64,000 nucleotides of DNA from Methylotenera sp. (GTDB taxonomy: Bacteria; Pseudomonadota; Gammaproteobacteria; Burkholderiales; Methylophilaceae). Every line of letters starts with the position of its first letter. Position 1 is the stretch's first letter. A program made the translations under genes and the position numbers. The notes under the pieces are model-generated. The model was not told the DNA's origin and did not search any database. It was given only the letters and a program-made list of their open reading frames with translations. Shown piece by piece: positions 1-8,578 of the stretch. The DNA lies in assembly GCA_017880905.1 (NCBI GenBank), contig JADGRO010000013.1, positions 24,394 to 88,393 of the forward strand, read 5' to 3'.

Positions 1-145
<145 letters not shown>

Positions 146-179
146 TTGGGTTTTTAACTAATTCTAGGAGAATTTAATC

Positions 180-614
180 ATGATGACCAATCCTAACGGT
201 ATCGTTACACAAGGGCAGTTTTCGTTTCTGCCACCTTTGACTGACGTGCAAATTACCGCACAAATTAAGTACGCATTGGGCAAAGGCTGGGCGCTTTCGG
301 TGGAATACACCGACGACCCACATCCGCGCAATACTTATTGGGAAATGTTCGGTGCGCCGATGTTTGACCTAAAAGACCCCGCTGGAATTTTGATGGAAAT
401 CAACAATTGTCGCAAAACTTTCCCCAATCATTACATTCGTGTCATGGCATTTAGCTCGGTGCGTGGAGTGGAAAGCCCGACCATGTCCTATATCGTCAAT
501 CGCCCTAAAAATGAACCTGGCTTTAGCCTGGTGCGTCAGGAAACTGATGGCCGCAACATCCGCTACACCATCCATTCCTACGCCACAGACAAGCCAGAAG
601 GCGAGCGCTATTAA
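180..614 (+). CDS. cbbS: RuBisCO small subunit, red type (form IC)
   Basis: 144-residue small subunit of form I RuBisCO, which caps the large-subunit octamer in the L8S8 enzyme. Visible family motifs are [12 protein letters not shown] near the N-terminus, [17 protein letters not shown] around residue 41, and the C-terminal [18 protein letters not shown]. The C-terminal extension after the core is characteristic of red-type small subunits and agrees with cbbX next door. Two ATGs lie in tandem; the first at 180 is better spaced from AGGAG at about 165. The stop is only 16 bases from the cbbX start, so co-expression is likely. Confidence 0.96.
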   Translation: MMTNPNGIVTQGQFSFLPPLTDVQITAQIKYALGKGWALSVEYTDDPHPRNTYWEMFGAPMFDLKDPAGILMEINNCRKTFPNHYIRVMAFSSVRGVESPTMSYIVNRPKNEPGFSLVRQETDGRNIRYTIHSYATDKPEGERY

Positions 615-630
615 AAGCATCGGTGGCTTC

Positions 631-1557
631 ATGACTACTAAATTACCATCAGATAAAATTGATATTCAAGCGCTATTAAAAGAATCTCATATTAATGAGG
701 TATTGGATGAGCTTGATAAAGATTTAGTCGGTTTAGTACCAGTTAAGCAGCGTATTCGTGAAATTGCAGCTTACCTGTTAATCACAAAAGCTAGGCTGCA
801 ATTAGGGATTGAGGCCGCCAAACCAAGTTTGCACATGTGTTTTACGGGTAATCCAGGTACAGGCAAGACCACCGTTGCACTTAAAATGGCTGAGATTTTG
901 CATCGCTTAGGTTATATTCGCCAAAACCATGTAGTCAGCGTGACACGTGACGATTTGGTGGGGCAATATATCGGGCATACCGCGCCAAAAACCAAAGAAG
1001 TGATTAAAAAAGCCATGGGCGGTGTTTTGTTTATTGATGAGGCTTATTACCTTTACCGGCCAGAAAATGAGCGTGATTATGGGCAAGAATCCATCGAAAT
1101 TTTATTGCAGACGATGGAAAATCATAGAGACGATCTAGTCGTGATTTTAGTGGGTTATCAAGATCGCATGAGCACTTTTTTTAAATCGAATCCTGGTATG
1201 TCGTCACGGATTGCACATCATATTGATTTTCCAGATTATGATGAAAACGAGTTGCTTGAAATTGCAAAATTGATGGTGAGTGCTATGCATTATAATCTCG
1301 ACAAGCATGCTATAAATGCGATGAAAGCTTATATTCAGAAACGAAAACAGCAGCCGCATTTTGCCAATGCACGTTCTATACGAAATGCTTTGGATCGCGC
1401 TAGGTTGCGGCAGGCGAATCGATTATTTAATGATGCAATTAAACATAAAAAAGAGACTACTGCAGAAGATTTATCATTAATTACTGAGGCCGATATTCGC
1501 GCTTCGCGGGTCTTTAATGCTGGGCTTGATGATGGTCTTAATGCAAAAAAAGCTTGA
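631..1557 (+). CDS. cbbX: CbbX, red-type RuBisCO activase (AAA+ ATPase)
   Basis: 308-residue AAA+ protein that remodels inhibited red-type RuBisCO by acting on the C-terminal tail of the large subunit. Walker A GNPGTGKT lies at about residues 73-80, Walker B as [10 protein letters not shown] near 130, and an arginine-rich sensor region ([13 protein letters not shown]) follows. The ORF track begins at 439, inside cbbS, which is implausible; the ATG at 631 starts a protein of normal CbbX length ([18 protein letters not shown]). The ribosome site is weak (GGTGG), so translation may be coupled to cbbS. Presence of CbbX rather than CbbQ/CbbO fits the form IC enzyme. Confidence 0.96.
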   Translation: MTTKLPSDKIDIQALLKESHINEVLDELDKDLVGLVPVKQRIREIAAYLLITKARLQLGIEAAKPSLHMCFTGNPGTGKTTVALKMAEILHRLGYIRQNHVVSVTRDDLVGQYIGHTAPKTKEVIKKAMGGVLFIDEAYYLYRPENERDYGQESIEILLQTMENHRDDLVVILVGYQDRMSTFFKSNPGMSSRIAHHIDFPDYDENELLEIAKLMVSAMHYNLDKHAINAMKAYIQKRKQQPHFANARSIRNALDRARLRQANRLFNDAIKHKKETTAEDLSLITEADIRASRVFNAGLDDGLNAKKA

Positions 1558-1605
1558 ACAAAGCATAATAATCATTATAAATAGTGGTTTAGTGAGGATG
1601 AAAGT

Positions 1606-2469
1606 ATGTCTAAGAAATACCCAGTTATAGCAATTACTGGATCGTCTGGTTCCGGCACGACTACGGTCAGGCAGAGTTTCCAGCATATATTTACACGTGA
1701 AAAAATTGATGCCACGGTGATTGAGGGCGATTCATACCACAAATACGAGCGTGCCGAGATGGACTCCTTGATAAAACAACGTGACCTTGTTTCGGGTTCT
1801 AATTTTAGTCATTTTGGTCCGGAGGCCAATTTACTGGGTGAACTAGCCAAAACGTTTGAAACGTTTGGCAAAACCGGAAAATGCAAAACCCGCAAATATA
1901 TTCATTCGGATATAGAAGGGCTATCCTATAAGCAAAATGCGGGGACGATGACGCCGTGGGTGGATGCACAATCTGATATCTTATTCTACGAAGGTTTGCA
2001 TGGTGGCTATGTAGGCGAGGATGCGGATGTTGCTAAACATGTGGATTTGCTGGTTGGCGTGGTGCCCATCATTAATTTGGAGTGGATACAAAAGCTGCAT
2101 CGTGATCAAAAAATGCGCGGCTATTCGTCGGAAGCGGTGATTGATACCATTCTAAATAGAATGCCAGATTATATTCATCACATTTGCCCACAGTTTTCTC
2201 GCACCCACATTAATTTTCAACGTGTGCCGACGGTAGACACTTCTAATCCTTTCATTGCTAAAGATATTCCAAGTGCGGATGAAAGCATATTGGTGATTCG
2301 CTTTGCCAATCCTCATGGGATAGATTTTCAATATTTACTTAGTATGTTGCACGGCTCAATGATTACACGACCCAATACTATTGTCGTGCCAGGGGGTAAA
2401 ATGGGCTTGGCATTACAGTTTATTTTTACGCCCATGATTTTGAAATTGATTGCAGAAAGTAAAAAATAG
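1606..2469 (+). CDS. prk: Phosphoribulokinase
   Basis: 287 residues; phosphorylates ribulose 5-phosphate with ATP to give ribulose 1,5-bisphosphate, the RuBisCO substrate. The P-loop GSSGSGTTT lies at about residues 12-20, followed by EGDSYHKYER with the conserved acidic and His residues of class I bacterial enzymes, and FYEGLHGG near residue 125. Length matches the octameric proteobacterial type (about 290 aa), not the plant/cyanobacterial type. It lies 48 bp after cbbX, with GAGG before the ATG. Its 3' end is 24 bp from pntAA, so it links carbon fixation to transhydrogenase genes. Confidence 0.96.
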   Translation: MSKKYPVIAITGSSGSGTTTVRQSFQHIFTREKIDATVIEGDSYHKYERAEMDSLIKQRDLVSGSNFSHFGPEANLLGELAKTFETFGKTGKCKTRKYIHSDIEGLSYKQNAGTMTPWVDAQSDILFYEGLHGGYVGEDADVAKHVDLLVGVVPIINLEWIQKLHRDQKMRGYSSEAVIDTILNRMPDYIHHICPQFSRTHINFQRVPTVDTSNPFIAKDIPSADESILVIRFANPHGIDFQYLLSMLHGSMITRPNTIVVPGGKMGLALQFIFTPMILKLIAESKK

Positions 2470-2493
2470 TTTAGTAAAACGATTTAATTTAAA

Positions 2494-3624
2494 ATGAAAA
2501 TAGGCATTCCAACCGAAATTAAAAGTGTAGAGCACCGCGTTGCCGCGACGCCAGAAACCGTTAAAAAAATGGTCGACTTAGGTTGTCTGGTCGTCGTGCA
2601 AAAAGGCGCTGGCGAGCGCGCCAGCATTACCAATGAGGCTTATCAAGCAGCGGGTGCTGAGCTTGTAACAGCTAAAGAAGTATTTAAAGCCGAGCTAATT
2701 CTTAAAGTGCGTGCGCCAGAGCCAGCCGAAATAAAAGCCATGAAATCTGGCACCGTGCTAATCGGCCTACTGGAGCCTTTCAATCAGCCACAATTAAAGA
2801 ATATGGCCGAGCAAGGCCTGACGGCTTTCTCACTCGAGGCTTTGCCACGTAATAGCCGTGTGCAAAGTATGGATGTACTTTCATCGCAAGCTAACGTTGC
2901 GGGCTATAAAGCAGTGTTGCTTGGCAGCCATTTTTATCAACGTTTTATGCCTATGTTGATGACTTCGGCAGGCACGGTGAAAGCCGCGCGGGTATTGATT
3001 CTTGGGGCAGGTGTGGCTGGCTTGCAAGCCATTGCAACCGCAAAACGCCTAGGTGCGGTGGTGGAGGCATCCGACGTGCGGCCTGCGGTGAAAGAGCAAA
3101 TTGAATCGCTAGGCGCAAAGTTTTTGGATGTGCCTTATGAAACCGAAGAAGAAAAGGAAATTGCCGCAGGTACAGGTGGTTATGCACGCCCAATGCCAGC
3201 CGCATGGATGCAGCGCCAAGCAGCTTTAGTAGCCCAGCGTGCCGCTGAAGCGGATATTGTGATTACTTCTGCGCTCATTCCCGGCCGCGAGCCGCCAATT
3301 TTACTGCATGCAGAAACGGTAGAAAAAATGAAGCCCGGTTCGGTCGTCATTGATATGGCGGCAGGTTTGGGCAAGAATGGCGCTGGCAATTGCCCGCTCA
3401 CCGAGGCCAATCAAGCGGTGGTGAAGCATGGAGTGACCATTGTGGGCTATACCAACTTGCCGAGCCTTGTCAGCGCAGATGCGTCAGCATTTTATGCACG
3501 CAACATACTGGAATTTTTGAAGTTATTGGTAACGAGCGAAGGCAATTTTTACATACCCGCAGATGACGAATTAGTGACCGCCAGCTTGATGTGCAAAAAC
3601 AATAAGATAATCGAAAAGAAGTAG
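2494..3624 (+). CDS. pntAA: NAD(P) transhydrogenase subunit alpha part 1
   Basis: 376-residue NAD(H)-binding domain I of proton-translocating transhydrogenase, which uses the proton gradient to reduce NADP+ with NADH. The Rossmann motif GAGVAGLQAIATAKRLGA lies near residue 168, and AAGTGGYARPM is the mobile-loop region. The alanine dehydrogenase/PntA N-terminal start (MKIGIPTEIKSVEHRVAATP) is clear. The membrane part is encoded separately by the next gene, giving the split alpha subunit found in many alpha- and betaproteobacteria. It is 10 bp from pntAB. Placed directly after prk, it probably supplies NADPH for CO2 reduction; that link is inference. Confidence 0.95.
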   Translation: MKIGIPTEIKSVEHRVAATPETVKKMVDLGCLVVVQKGAGERASITNEAYQAAGAELVTAKEVFKAELILKVRAPEPAEIKAMKSGTVLIGLLEPFNQPQLKNMAEQGLTAFSLEALPRNSRVQSMDVLSSQANVAGYKAVLLGSHFYQRFMPMLMTSAGTVKAARVLILGAGVAGLQAIATAKRLGAVVEASDVRPAVKEQIESLGAKFLDVPYETEEEKEIAAGTGGYARPMPAAWMQRQAALVAQRAAEADIVITSALIPGREPPILLHAETVEKMKPGSVVIDMAAGLGKNGAGNCPLTEANQAVVKHGVTIVGYTNLPSLVSADASAFYARNILEFLKLLVTSEGNFYIPADDELVTASLMCKNNKIIEKK

Positions 3625-3634
3625 GGAGTAGCAG

Positions 3635-3955
3635 ATGACTGATTTATTAACCATGCAAAACATCACGATTTTCGTGTTAGCCATTTTTGTGGGCTACCAC
3701 GTGGTTTGGACGGTGACGCCAGCGCTACATACGCCGCTGATGTCGGTGACCAACGCCATTTCAGGCATTGTGATTGTTGGTGCAATGCTGCAAACCATCG
3801 ATATTAACGGTACTACTTTAAATTTAACCAGTATTTTGGGCGCAATCGCAGTTTTTTTAACTTCTATTAATATTTTCGGCGGCTTTCTGGTGACGCGACG
3901 CATGCTGGAAATGTTTAAAAAGAAAGAAAAACCAACTACTGAGGCCAAACAATGA
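3635..3955 (+). CDS. pntAB: NAD(P) transhydrogenase subunit alpha part 2 (membrane)
   Basis: 106-residue integral membrane subunit with about three hydrophobic helices ([50 protein letters not shown]) and the conserved [12 protein letters not shown] end. It contributes the N-terminal half of the transmembrane proton channel (domain II). AGGGAG lies before the start. Its stop overlaps the pntB ATG (ATGATGG at 3952), which indicates translational coupling and fixed stoichiometry of the membrane subunits. Confidence 0.94.
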   Translation: MTDLLTMQNITIFVLAIFVGYHVVWTVTPALHTPLMSVTNAISGIVIVGAMLQTIDINGTTLNLTSILGAIAVFLTSINIFGGFLVTRRMLEMFKKKEKPTTEAKQ

Positions 3956-5322
3956 TGGCCGTTAACGCCAATTTCACAACCGCGGCGTATTTAATCTCCG
4001 CGGTGTTGTTTATTTTCTCGCTAAAAGGCTTGGCATCGCCCACCAGCGCGCGCTTGGGCAACACACTTGGCATGCTGGGTATGGCAATCGCTGCAATCAC
4101 CACGCTGTTTGTAGGTCATCAGCTTATATTTCCACTGATTGGTATGGCAATTGTTTTAGGCGCAATCGTTGGCACTTTGGCGGCAAAACGTGTGCAGATG
4201 ACCAAAATGCCAGAATTGGTCGCGCTCATGCACTCATTTGTAGGCTTATCTGCGGTTTTAATCGCTATTGCTGCCGTTTTTAACACGGCAGAGGCGCATA
4301 CCTCGGTACAACGTATTGAATTGTTTATTGGCGCGTTTATTGGAGCTATTACATTTACCGCATCAGTCATCGCTTTTGGCAAACTTTCAGGCAAATTCGG
4401 CTCAAAACCCGTTATTTTCAAGAGCCAACATCTATTAAATTTAGTGCTAGCCTTACTCATGTTGGGTTTTGGCATTGTTTTTTACATGCAGGGCAGCCAA
4501 ACCGTATTTTTAATTATGTGCGGCTTGGCGCTGGTGTTGGGCATCACGCTGATTATTCCAATCGGCGGGGCGGATATGCCAGTGGTGGTTTCTATGCTCA
4601 ACAGCTACTCGGGTTGGGCGGCGGCGGGCATTGGCTTTACCTTAAATAACTCGGTGCTCATCATCGCCGGTGCCTGTGTGGGCTCATCTGGCGCGATTCT
4701 GTCATACATTATGTGCAAAGCCATGAATCGCTCCATCATCGTCGTGATGTTAGGTGGTTTTGGTGCAGAAGCGAGTGTAGATGTGGCAGCTGGCGCACAA
4801 AAAGCTGTGAAATCTGGATCGGCAGATGATGCAGCCTTTTTAATGAGCAATGCAGATTCTGTGATTATCGTGCCTGGTTATGGTTTGGCGGTATCGCGCG
4901 CACAGCATGCCTTGCAAGAGTTGACCAGTATATTAATCGAGAAGGGGGTGCATGTTAAATATGCCATCCACCCGGTAGCGGGGCGCATGCCAGGGCACAT
5001 GAACGTGCTGCTGGCGGAAGCCGACGTGCCTTATGAGCAAGTGGTAGAGATGGAAGATGTAAATAATGAATTCGGGCAAACTGACGTAGTATTTGTAATT
5101 GGCGCGAACGATGTGGTGAACCCCGCCGCGAAAAAACCCGGCAGCGCCATTTACGGTATGCCGATTTTAGAGGCTTACAAAGCAAAAACCATTATTGTGA
5201 ATAAACGCAGCATGGCCGCAGGCTATGCGGGGCTTGATAACGAGCTTTTTTATTTGGACAAAACTATGATGGTGTTTGGCGATGCTAAGCATGTGGTTGA
5301 AGCAATTGTAAAAGCCATATAA
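3952..5322 (+). CDS. pntB: NAD(P) transhydrogenase subunit beta
   Basis: 456 residues: about eight or nine membrane helices in the first 260 residues, then the NADP(H)-binding domain III with [36 protein letters not shown] and the nucleotide-binding [11 protein letters not shown] and [10 protein letters not shown] segments. It forms the NADP-side catalytic domain and the rest of the proton channel. It overlaps pntAB by 4 bp and is followed by a strong hairpin-T-run terminator, so the cbb-pnt transcription unit probably ends here. Confidence 0.96.
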   Translation: MMAVNANFTTAAYLISAVLFIFSLKGLASPTSARLGNTLGMLGMAIAAITTLFVGHQLIFPLIGMAIVLGAIVGTLAAKRVQMTKMPELVALMHSFVGLSAVLIAIAAVFNTAEAHTSVQRIELFIGAFIGAITFTASVIAFGKLSGKFGSKPVIFKSQHLLNLVLALLMLGFGIVFYMQGSQTVFLIMCGLALVLGITLIIPIGGADMPVVVSMLNSYSGWAAAGIGFTLNNSVLIIAGACVGSSGAILSYIMCKAMNRSIIVVMLGGFGAEASVDVAAGAQKAVKSGSADDAAFLMSNADSVIIVPGYGLAVSRAQHALQELTSILIEKGVHVKYAIHPVAGRMPGHMNVLLAEADVPYEQVVEMEDVNNEFGQTDVVFVIGANDVVNPAAKKPGSAIYGMPILEAYKAKTIIVNKRSMAAGYAGLDNELFYLDKTMMVFGDAKHVVEAIVKAI

Positions 5323-5341
5323 CGCTTTGTATTAACAAGAA

Positions 5342-5370
5342 AAACGGCCCTGCTAAGGGCCATTTTTTTC
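5342..5370 (+). terminator. Rho-independent terminator after pntB
   Basis: AACGGCCCT-gcta-AGGGCCAT followed by seven T residues: a GC-rich stem with a 4-nt loop. It closes the cbb-pnt operon on the plus strand. The OmpA-fragment gene converges from the other side, so it may act in both directions. Confidence 0.85.
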
Positions 5371-5383
5371 ATCTTAAATTTAT

Positions 5384-5749
5384 TTAGCTAACTTTCTTTT
5401 GGTCCGTTGTCGCGGGCCCCGCCACAAAAATTTCTACACGACGATTTTTGGCTTTATTGACAGCGTTATCATTAGCCGCTATCGGTTCGCGCGATCCGCG
5501 ACCGTCAATAGCAAATCGGGTAGAAGCCACGCCTTTGGCCTCCAAATAATCGCGAGCAGCAACCGCACGATTAAGCGATAGCGGGTCATTAATGGCATCG
5601 CTCCCTGTGGCATCAGTATGCCCGATTATCGTGACTTTAGTTACCGGGTTACTCACCAAGCCTTTAGCGAAAGTATCCAAAACTGACTTAAGGCTTGGCT
5701 TGATGTCCGCGCGACCTACATCAAATGAAATATCGCTCGGAATATCCAA
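5384..5749 (-). pseudogene. OmpA-like peptidoglycan-binding domain, C-terminal half of a frameshifted gene
   Basis: 121-residue ORF consisting almost wholly of an OmpA C-terminal domain: IPSDISFDVGRADIKPSL, VTIIGHTDATGSDAIN, LSLNRAVAARDYL and NKAKNRRVEIFV carry the conserved Asp and Arg that bind diaminopimelate in peptidoglycan. It has no signal sequence or lipobox. These sit in the ORF just upstream in another frame (5752..6039). Together the two make a normal YiaD-like glycine-zipper/OmpA lipoprotein. Across the join, CCTGATATCGCTTAAAATTG reads PDIA-stop in one frame, while the +1 frame reads RLKLDIPSD, the usual family continuation. One missing base explains the split. Confidence 0.8.
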
Positions 5750-5751
5750 TT

Positions 5752-6039
5752 TTAAGCGATATCAGGTGTCTTAGTCACAGCAACGCCTGTGCCAGCTGTG
5801 ACCTGTTCCATTTGCTTTTTCTGTTCTTCCATGTGTTTCGACCAAATATTGCCTGCCACGCCACCTGCTACGCCGCCAACAGCCGCGCCGATTACTGCGC
5901 CTTTAGTGCCGCCAGCTATCGCGCCAATCACTGCGCCTTTAGCTGTAGTTTTTTGAGTTTCTGTCATTGATGAAAAACTAGAACAGCCGCCCAGTGTGAA
6001 TGCGATTAAAACTGAACTTATGATGACTTTCTTATGCAT
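5752..6039 (-). pseudogene. Glycine-zipper lipoprotein, N-terminal half of the frameshifted OmpA-family gene
   Basis: 95-residue ORF starting at MHKKVIISSVLIAFTLGGC, a lipoprotein signal peptide with lipobox LGGC. A glycine-zipper segment follows (GAVIGAIAGGTKGAVIGAAVGGVAGGVAGN) and then KHMEEQKKQMEQ. I start it at 6039 rather than the track start because AGGAAGGA lies just before that ATG. It stops at PDIA-stop exactly where relatives continue into the OmpA domain. As it stands it would make only a membrane-anchored zipper peptide without the peptidoglycan-binding half. A sequencing error in the assembly is possible and would restore one intact gene, 5384..6039. Confidence 0.78.
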
Positions 6040-6232
6040 AATAATTCCTTCCTGTTGTGTGAAGAGTGCTGTCAATAGCGACGGGTATGACAGAAGAATG
6101 CAATGAAAGTTTTATTAGCTGTATCACCTTTGACGCGGCAATAACATTTTACCGATTATGATCCAAAACCATGGTGATTTAGCGATGTCAAATAGATGGT
6201 GGAATCGATTTTGAAAGCATAAAATAACCTTG

Positions 6233-6847
6233 CTAACGGCCTGTTACTTCTATCACCCAGTCAATTAATGGTGCCCACTGTTCTATATCTTGCGTCACCA
6301 GCGATGGCCGCATATCGAAAATGCTCAGACCCTGCTCAGCAGCAGTTACATACACCTGTGAGTTGCGAAGATAAGCAAGTATTGGTAAGTCGGTTTGCTC
6401 CATAAAGTCAGCAAGTCCCACGGCAGAATGCGTGCGATGATTCACCCGAGTACCTACTAGCGCAACAAAGGTCTTGCTTTTGCGGATGGCTTTTTCCGCT
6501 GCCAGCATATCCAAAAAGTCACGCGTAGCGCCAATATCAAAGGCCGATGGCTGTATTGGTATAAGCACGCAATCTGCTGCCTTAACTGCATCGGTAAGCT
6601 TATCGTCACGTAGTCCCGCAGGCGAATCGGTAATAATCCAATCGAGTTTTAGCGCTTGTTTGATATTGCTGTGAATAAGCGGCACTTCAACAGGGCGGCG
6701 CGCTAGCCATTGGCTTGATGATTGTTGACGGTCTAAATCGGCAAGCATGACTCGTTTGCCGCGCATCGCAAAATAACCAGCGAGATTAGTCGCTAACGTG
6801 CTTTTGCCGCTGCCGCCTTTAGGGTTGGCAATTAAGATATTTTTCAT
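6233..6847 (-). CDS. ParA-family ATPase, orphan
   Basis: 204-residue P-loop ATPase of the ParA/MinD superfamily with the deviant Walker A KGGSGKST at about residues 10-17, followed by LATNLAGYFA. A Walker A' region (VMLADLDRQQSSSQWLARR) and switch segment (WIITDSPAGL) follow. The short form lacks the N-terminal helix-turn-helix of plasmid type Ia ParA, and no ParB or centromere-like array is nearby. Such orphans position protein cargo or chromosomal elements on the nucleoid or membrane; the cargo here is unknown. It is divergent from the ArsC-like gene across an AT-rich gap with a short direct repeat. Confidence 0.88.
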   Translation of the reverse strand: MKNILIANPKGGSGKSTLATNLAGYFAMRGKRVMLADLDRQQSSSQWLARRPVEVPLIHSNIKQALKLDWIITDSPAGLRDDKLTDAVKAADCVLIPIQPSAFDIGATRDFLDMLAAEKAIRKSKTFVALVGTRVNHRTHSAVGLADFMEQTDLPILAYLRNSQVYVTAAEQGLSIFDMRPSLVTQDIEQWAPLIDWVIEVTGR

Positions 6848-6878
6848 GAATTAGTCCCGATACGCAAACTATATAAAC

Positions 6879-6899
6879 AGTTAAATGTTTAGTTAAATG
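6879..6899. repeat. Two direct copies of AGTTAAATG in the parA/arsC divergent gap
   Basis: AGTTAAATG occurs at 6879-6887 and 6891-6899, a period of 12 bases, roughly one helical turn, in the AT-rich region between the divergent ParA and ArsC-like genes. The spacing and place would suit an operator, but no known regulator motif is recognised and the sequence is low in complexity. Confidence 0.35.
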
Positions 6900-6978
6900 A
6901 TACTTTAATTTTGATTTTGTTCAAAAAAATATCATATATATAGATTAAACTACAAAAAAGCAGAATTTAAGGCAAAAA

Positions 6979-7455
6979 TTGAATATTTTATTTCTGTGTA
7001 CGGGCAATTCGTGCCGTTCTATATTGGCAGAGGCAATATTTAACGCACTTGCTCCGGCGGGTATGCATGCCATTAGTGCAGGCAGCAAACCCACTGGCGA
7101 AGTGCATCCGCGTACTATCGCGTTACTTAAGCAAAAAAGTATTGCCACAGCAGGTTATTACAGCAAATCGTGGGATAACCTGCCTGTAACGCCTGATATT
7201 GTGATTACCGTGTGTGGAAACGCAGCAGGTGAGACGTGCCCTGCTTATCTGGGCAAGGTAACCAGGGCGCATTGGGGCGTGGAAGATCCAGCAAAAGTAA
7301 GAGGAACCGATGCTGAGATTGACGCGGCATTCGAAAATGCCTATTTGATTTTGCGCAAACGCATAGAGGCGTTTTTAAAATTAGGCTTTGCTACCTTTAA
7401 AACACAGGAAGAGTTAGTTCAACAATTGGAGCAAATTGGCTTGCTATGCTTGTAG
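6979..7455 (+). CDS. ArsC-like low-molecular-weight phosphatase family protein
   Basis: 158 residues starting at TTG. The N-terminal P-loop LFLCTGNSCRS is the CX5R signature of LMW protein tyrosine phosphatases and thioredoxin-linked arsenate reductases. HPRTIALLKQK, DIVITVCGNAAGETCPAYLG and HWGVEDPAK match the arsenate reductase (ArsC) branch, including the downstream Cys pair region and the DP loop. No arsR, arsB or acr3 gene is adjacent, so an arsenic resistance operon is not shown. Arsenate reductase is the most likely role; phosphatase activity is the alternative. It is divergent from parA. Confidence 0.82.
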   Translation: MNILFLCTGNSCRSILAEAIFNALAPAGMHAISAGSKPTGEVHPRTIALLKQKSIATAGYYSKSWDNLPVTPDIVITVCGNAAGETCPAYLGKVTRAHWGVEDPAKVRGTDAEIDAAFENAYLILRKRIEAFLKLGFATFKTQEELVQQLEQIGLLCL

Positions 7456-7597
7456 ATGCTTAGTAGCAGGTTATGGTGCGCACATTAAAAGAAGATAAAT
7501 TATAGAAAATAATTACCGCGGTATATTTCTCCACAAACATTGACACAAGATTTATTTTAGTGCATCGTTGGCACTCCATTTATTTGGGCGTATAAAA

Positions 7598-7957
7598 ATG
7601 ACAGTTTATGACAGTGGAAAAAGATGGGACTTAATACAAGTAAGCACTAAAGATGAATGCTTTATTGTTATAGATAATCTCGCAAAAAAGAAGCGTGTTT
7701 ACCATGTTCCGCAGTTATTACATGCCGAGCTTGTGAACAGCGCGGTCTATGTTTATACCTCAAGTTCAAAAATTATGCAGTTAGATTTATTAACCGCTAC
7801 AAGACAATTTTTATCAGCCGTGCAGCTTAAAAAAATAATACAAGCAAATGATGCAATTCAAATCAAGAAAGCAGCCGCTAAAAAGCCCCAGCAAGCATTT
7901 GAGAATGTAGTGCGTATGGTAAATACCAGTTTTTTTAACACTGTAAATTCATATTAA
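7598..7957 (+). CDS. Hypothetical protein, unknown family
   Basis: 119 residues from the ATG at 7598 (the track's TTG at 7568 has no ribosome site). The protein is soluble, lysine-rich and without signal or membrane segment. A short beta-rich N-terminal part (DLIQVSTKDECFIVIDNLAKKKRVYHV) precedes a helical C-terminal part (AIQIKKAAAKKPQQAFENVVRMV). I recognise no domain. It stands alone, 140 bp after the ArsC-like gene, and is followed by a strong terminator, so it is probably a monocistronic expressed gene. Confidence 0.6.
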   Translation: MTVYDSGKRWDLIQVSTKDECFIVIDNLAKKKRVYHVPQLLHAELVNSAVYVYTSSSKIMQLDLLTATRQFLSAVQLKKIIQANDAIQIKKAAAKKPQQAFENVVRMVNTSFFNTVNSY

Positions 7958-7980
7958 TAAGCAAAATTAAGCTAGAAATG

Positions 7981-8008
7981 AAAAAAGCACCTCTAAGGGT
8001 GCTTTTTT
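7981..8008. terminator. Bidirectional terminator between the hypothetical gene and the small lipoprotein
   Basis: AAAAAAGCACC-tctaa-GGGTGCTTTTTT forms a stem with A-run and T-run on either side, so it can stop transcription from both the plus-strand ORF ending at 7957 and the minus-strand lipoprotein gene ending at 8023. Confidence 0.85.
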
Positions 8009-8022
8009 CACATAGACTTAAA

Positions 8023-8142
8023 CTAATACCTGCTATTTGAGCTACTTGGTGGGGAGCTACCTGAATCTGTCGTTGCGCATCCACCCAGCGACACGACCAT
8101 GATTAAAACTAGAATTACTGAAATAAAACGGGTTACTTTCAT
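8023..8142 (-). CDS. Small lipoprotein, 39 residues
   Basis: Too short for the ORF track. ATG at 8142 is preceded by TTAGGAGAT, a good ribosome site. The product begins MKVTRFISVILVLIMVV and has lipobox SLGGC with the cysteine at residue 22. The mature part is only about 18 residues, rich in Ser, Pro and Thr, ending NSRY. It would be a lipid-anchored envelope peptide of unknown role, similar in style to other tiny proteobacterial lipoproteins. It ends just before the shared terminator. Confidence 0.7.
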   Translation of the reverse strand: MKVTRFISVILVLIMVVSLGGCATTDSGSSPPSSSNSRY

Positions 8143-8210
8143 TTTAATCTCCTAAATTAGTTTAGAAAATAAAATAGTATAGCTGATTAACGAGAGATTT
8201 ATGCAACTAC

Positions 8211-8238
8211 AAAAAAGCCAGCAATTACGCTGGCTTTT
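8211..8238 (-). terminator. Terminator behind the tRNA-Asn fragment
   Basis: On the minus strand AAAAGCCAGC-gtaatt-GCTGGCTTTTTT follows the CCA end of the truncated tRNA-Asn copy. It has the same layout as the terminator behind the intact tRNA-Asn at 10357, but a different sequence, as expected if one came with an inserted element. Confidence 0.8.
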
Positions 8239-8244
8239 AGAATC

Positions 8245-8292
8245 TGGCTCCTTGATCTGGGCTCGAACCAGGGACACACGGATTAACAGTCC
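8245..8292 (-). pseudogene. 3' fragment of tRNA-Asn
   Basis: 48 bases match the 3' part of the intact tRNA-Asn at 10392-10467, from the anticodon arm (GGACTGTTAATCC) through variable loop, T arm and acceptor strand to CCA, with two differences (8253 and 8256). Beyond 8292 the similarity ends abruptly and no D arm is present, so it cannot be a functional tRNA. This is the scar expected at the far end of an element integrated into the tRNA 3' half. Confidence 0.88.
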
Positions 8293-8578
8293 CATGTCTC
8301 GCTAGCAGTCGCAGATGCCTGTCAGACTTGTCACGTTAAATATTTTAGAATGGCAACAGCCGGTCATAAATTGGACTATGAATAGTATTTCTGAATTAAT
8401 CTCCCAAGTTTAAGCTAAAAATTCATATTTTTAGGTAGTTACACTTATATTAATTTCTTTTAAGAAGTTTTAGCATTGTAGACAATCATTGACTATTACT
8501 CCCAATGTAAAGTAATCGTCGAAATGCTGGTTGATGTCGTCGTTATTACTCGTATTATCAGATGCTAAGGAATTTGCC

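Noticed and set aside
439-630. Long N-terminal extension of CbbX as given in the ORF track
   Set aside because: It lies in another frame of cbbS and does not resemble CbbX; ATG 631 gives the normal length.
5725-5970. Cys/Ala-rich plus-strand ORF
   Set aside because: It is the antisense reading of the glycine-zipper repeats.
6233-6847. Plasmid partition locus
   Set aside because: No ParB, no centromere repeats and no replication gene; neighbours are chromosomal.
7540-7568. TTGACA promoter for the hypothetical gene at 7598
   Set aside because: The -35 is perfect but no acceptable -10 lies 15-19 bp downstream.
8245-8340. Second functional tRNA-Asn
   Set aside because: Only the 3' half is present; beyond 8292 there is no D arm or 5' acceptor strand, and two changes weaken the pairing.
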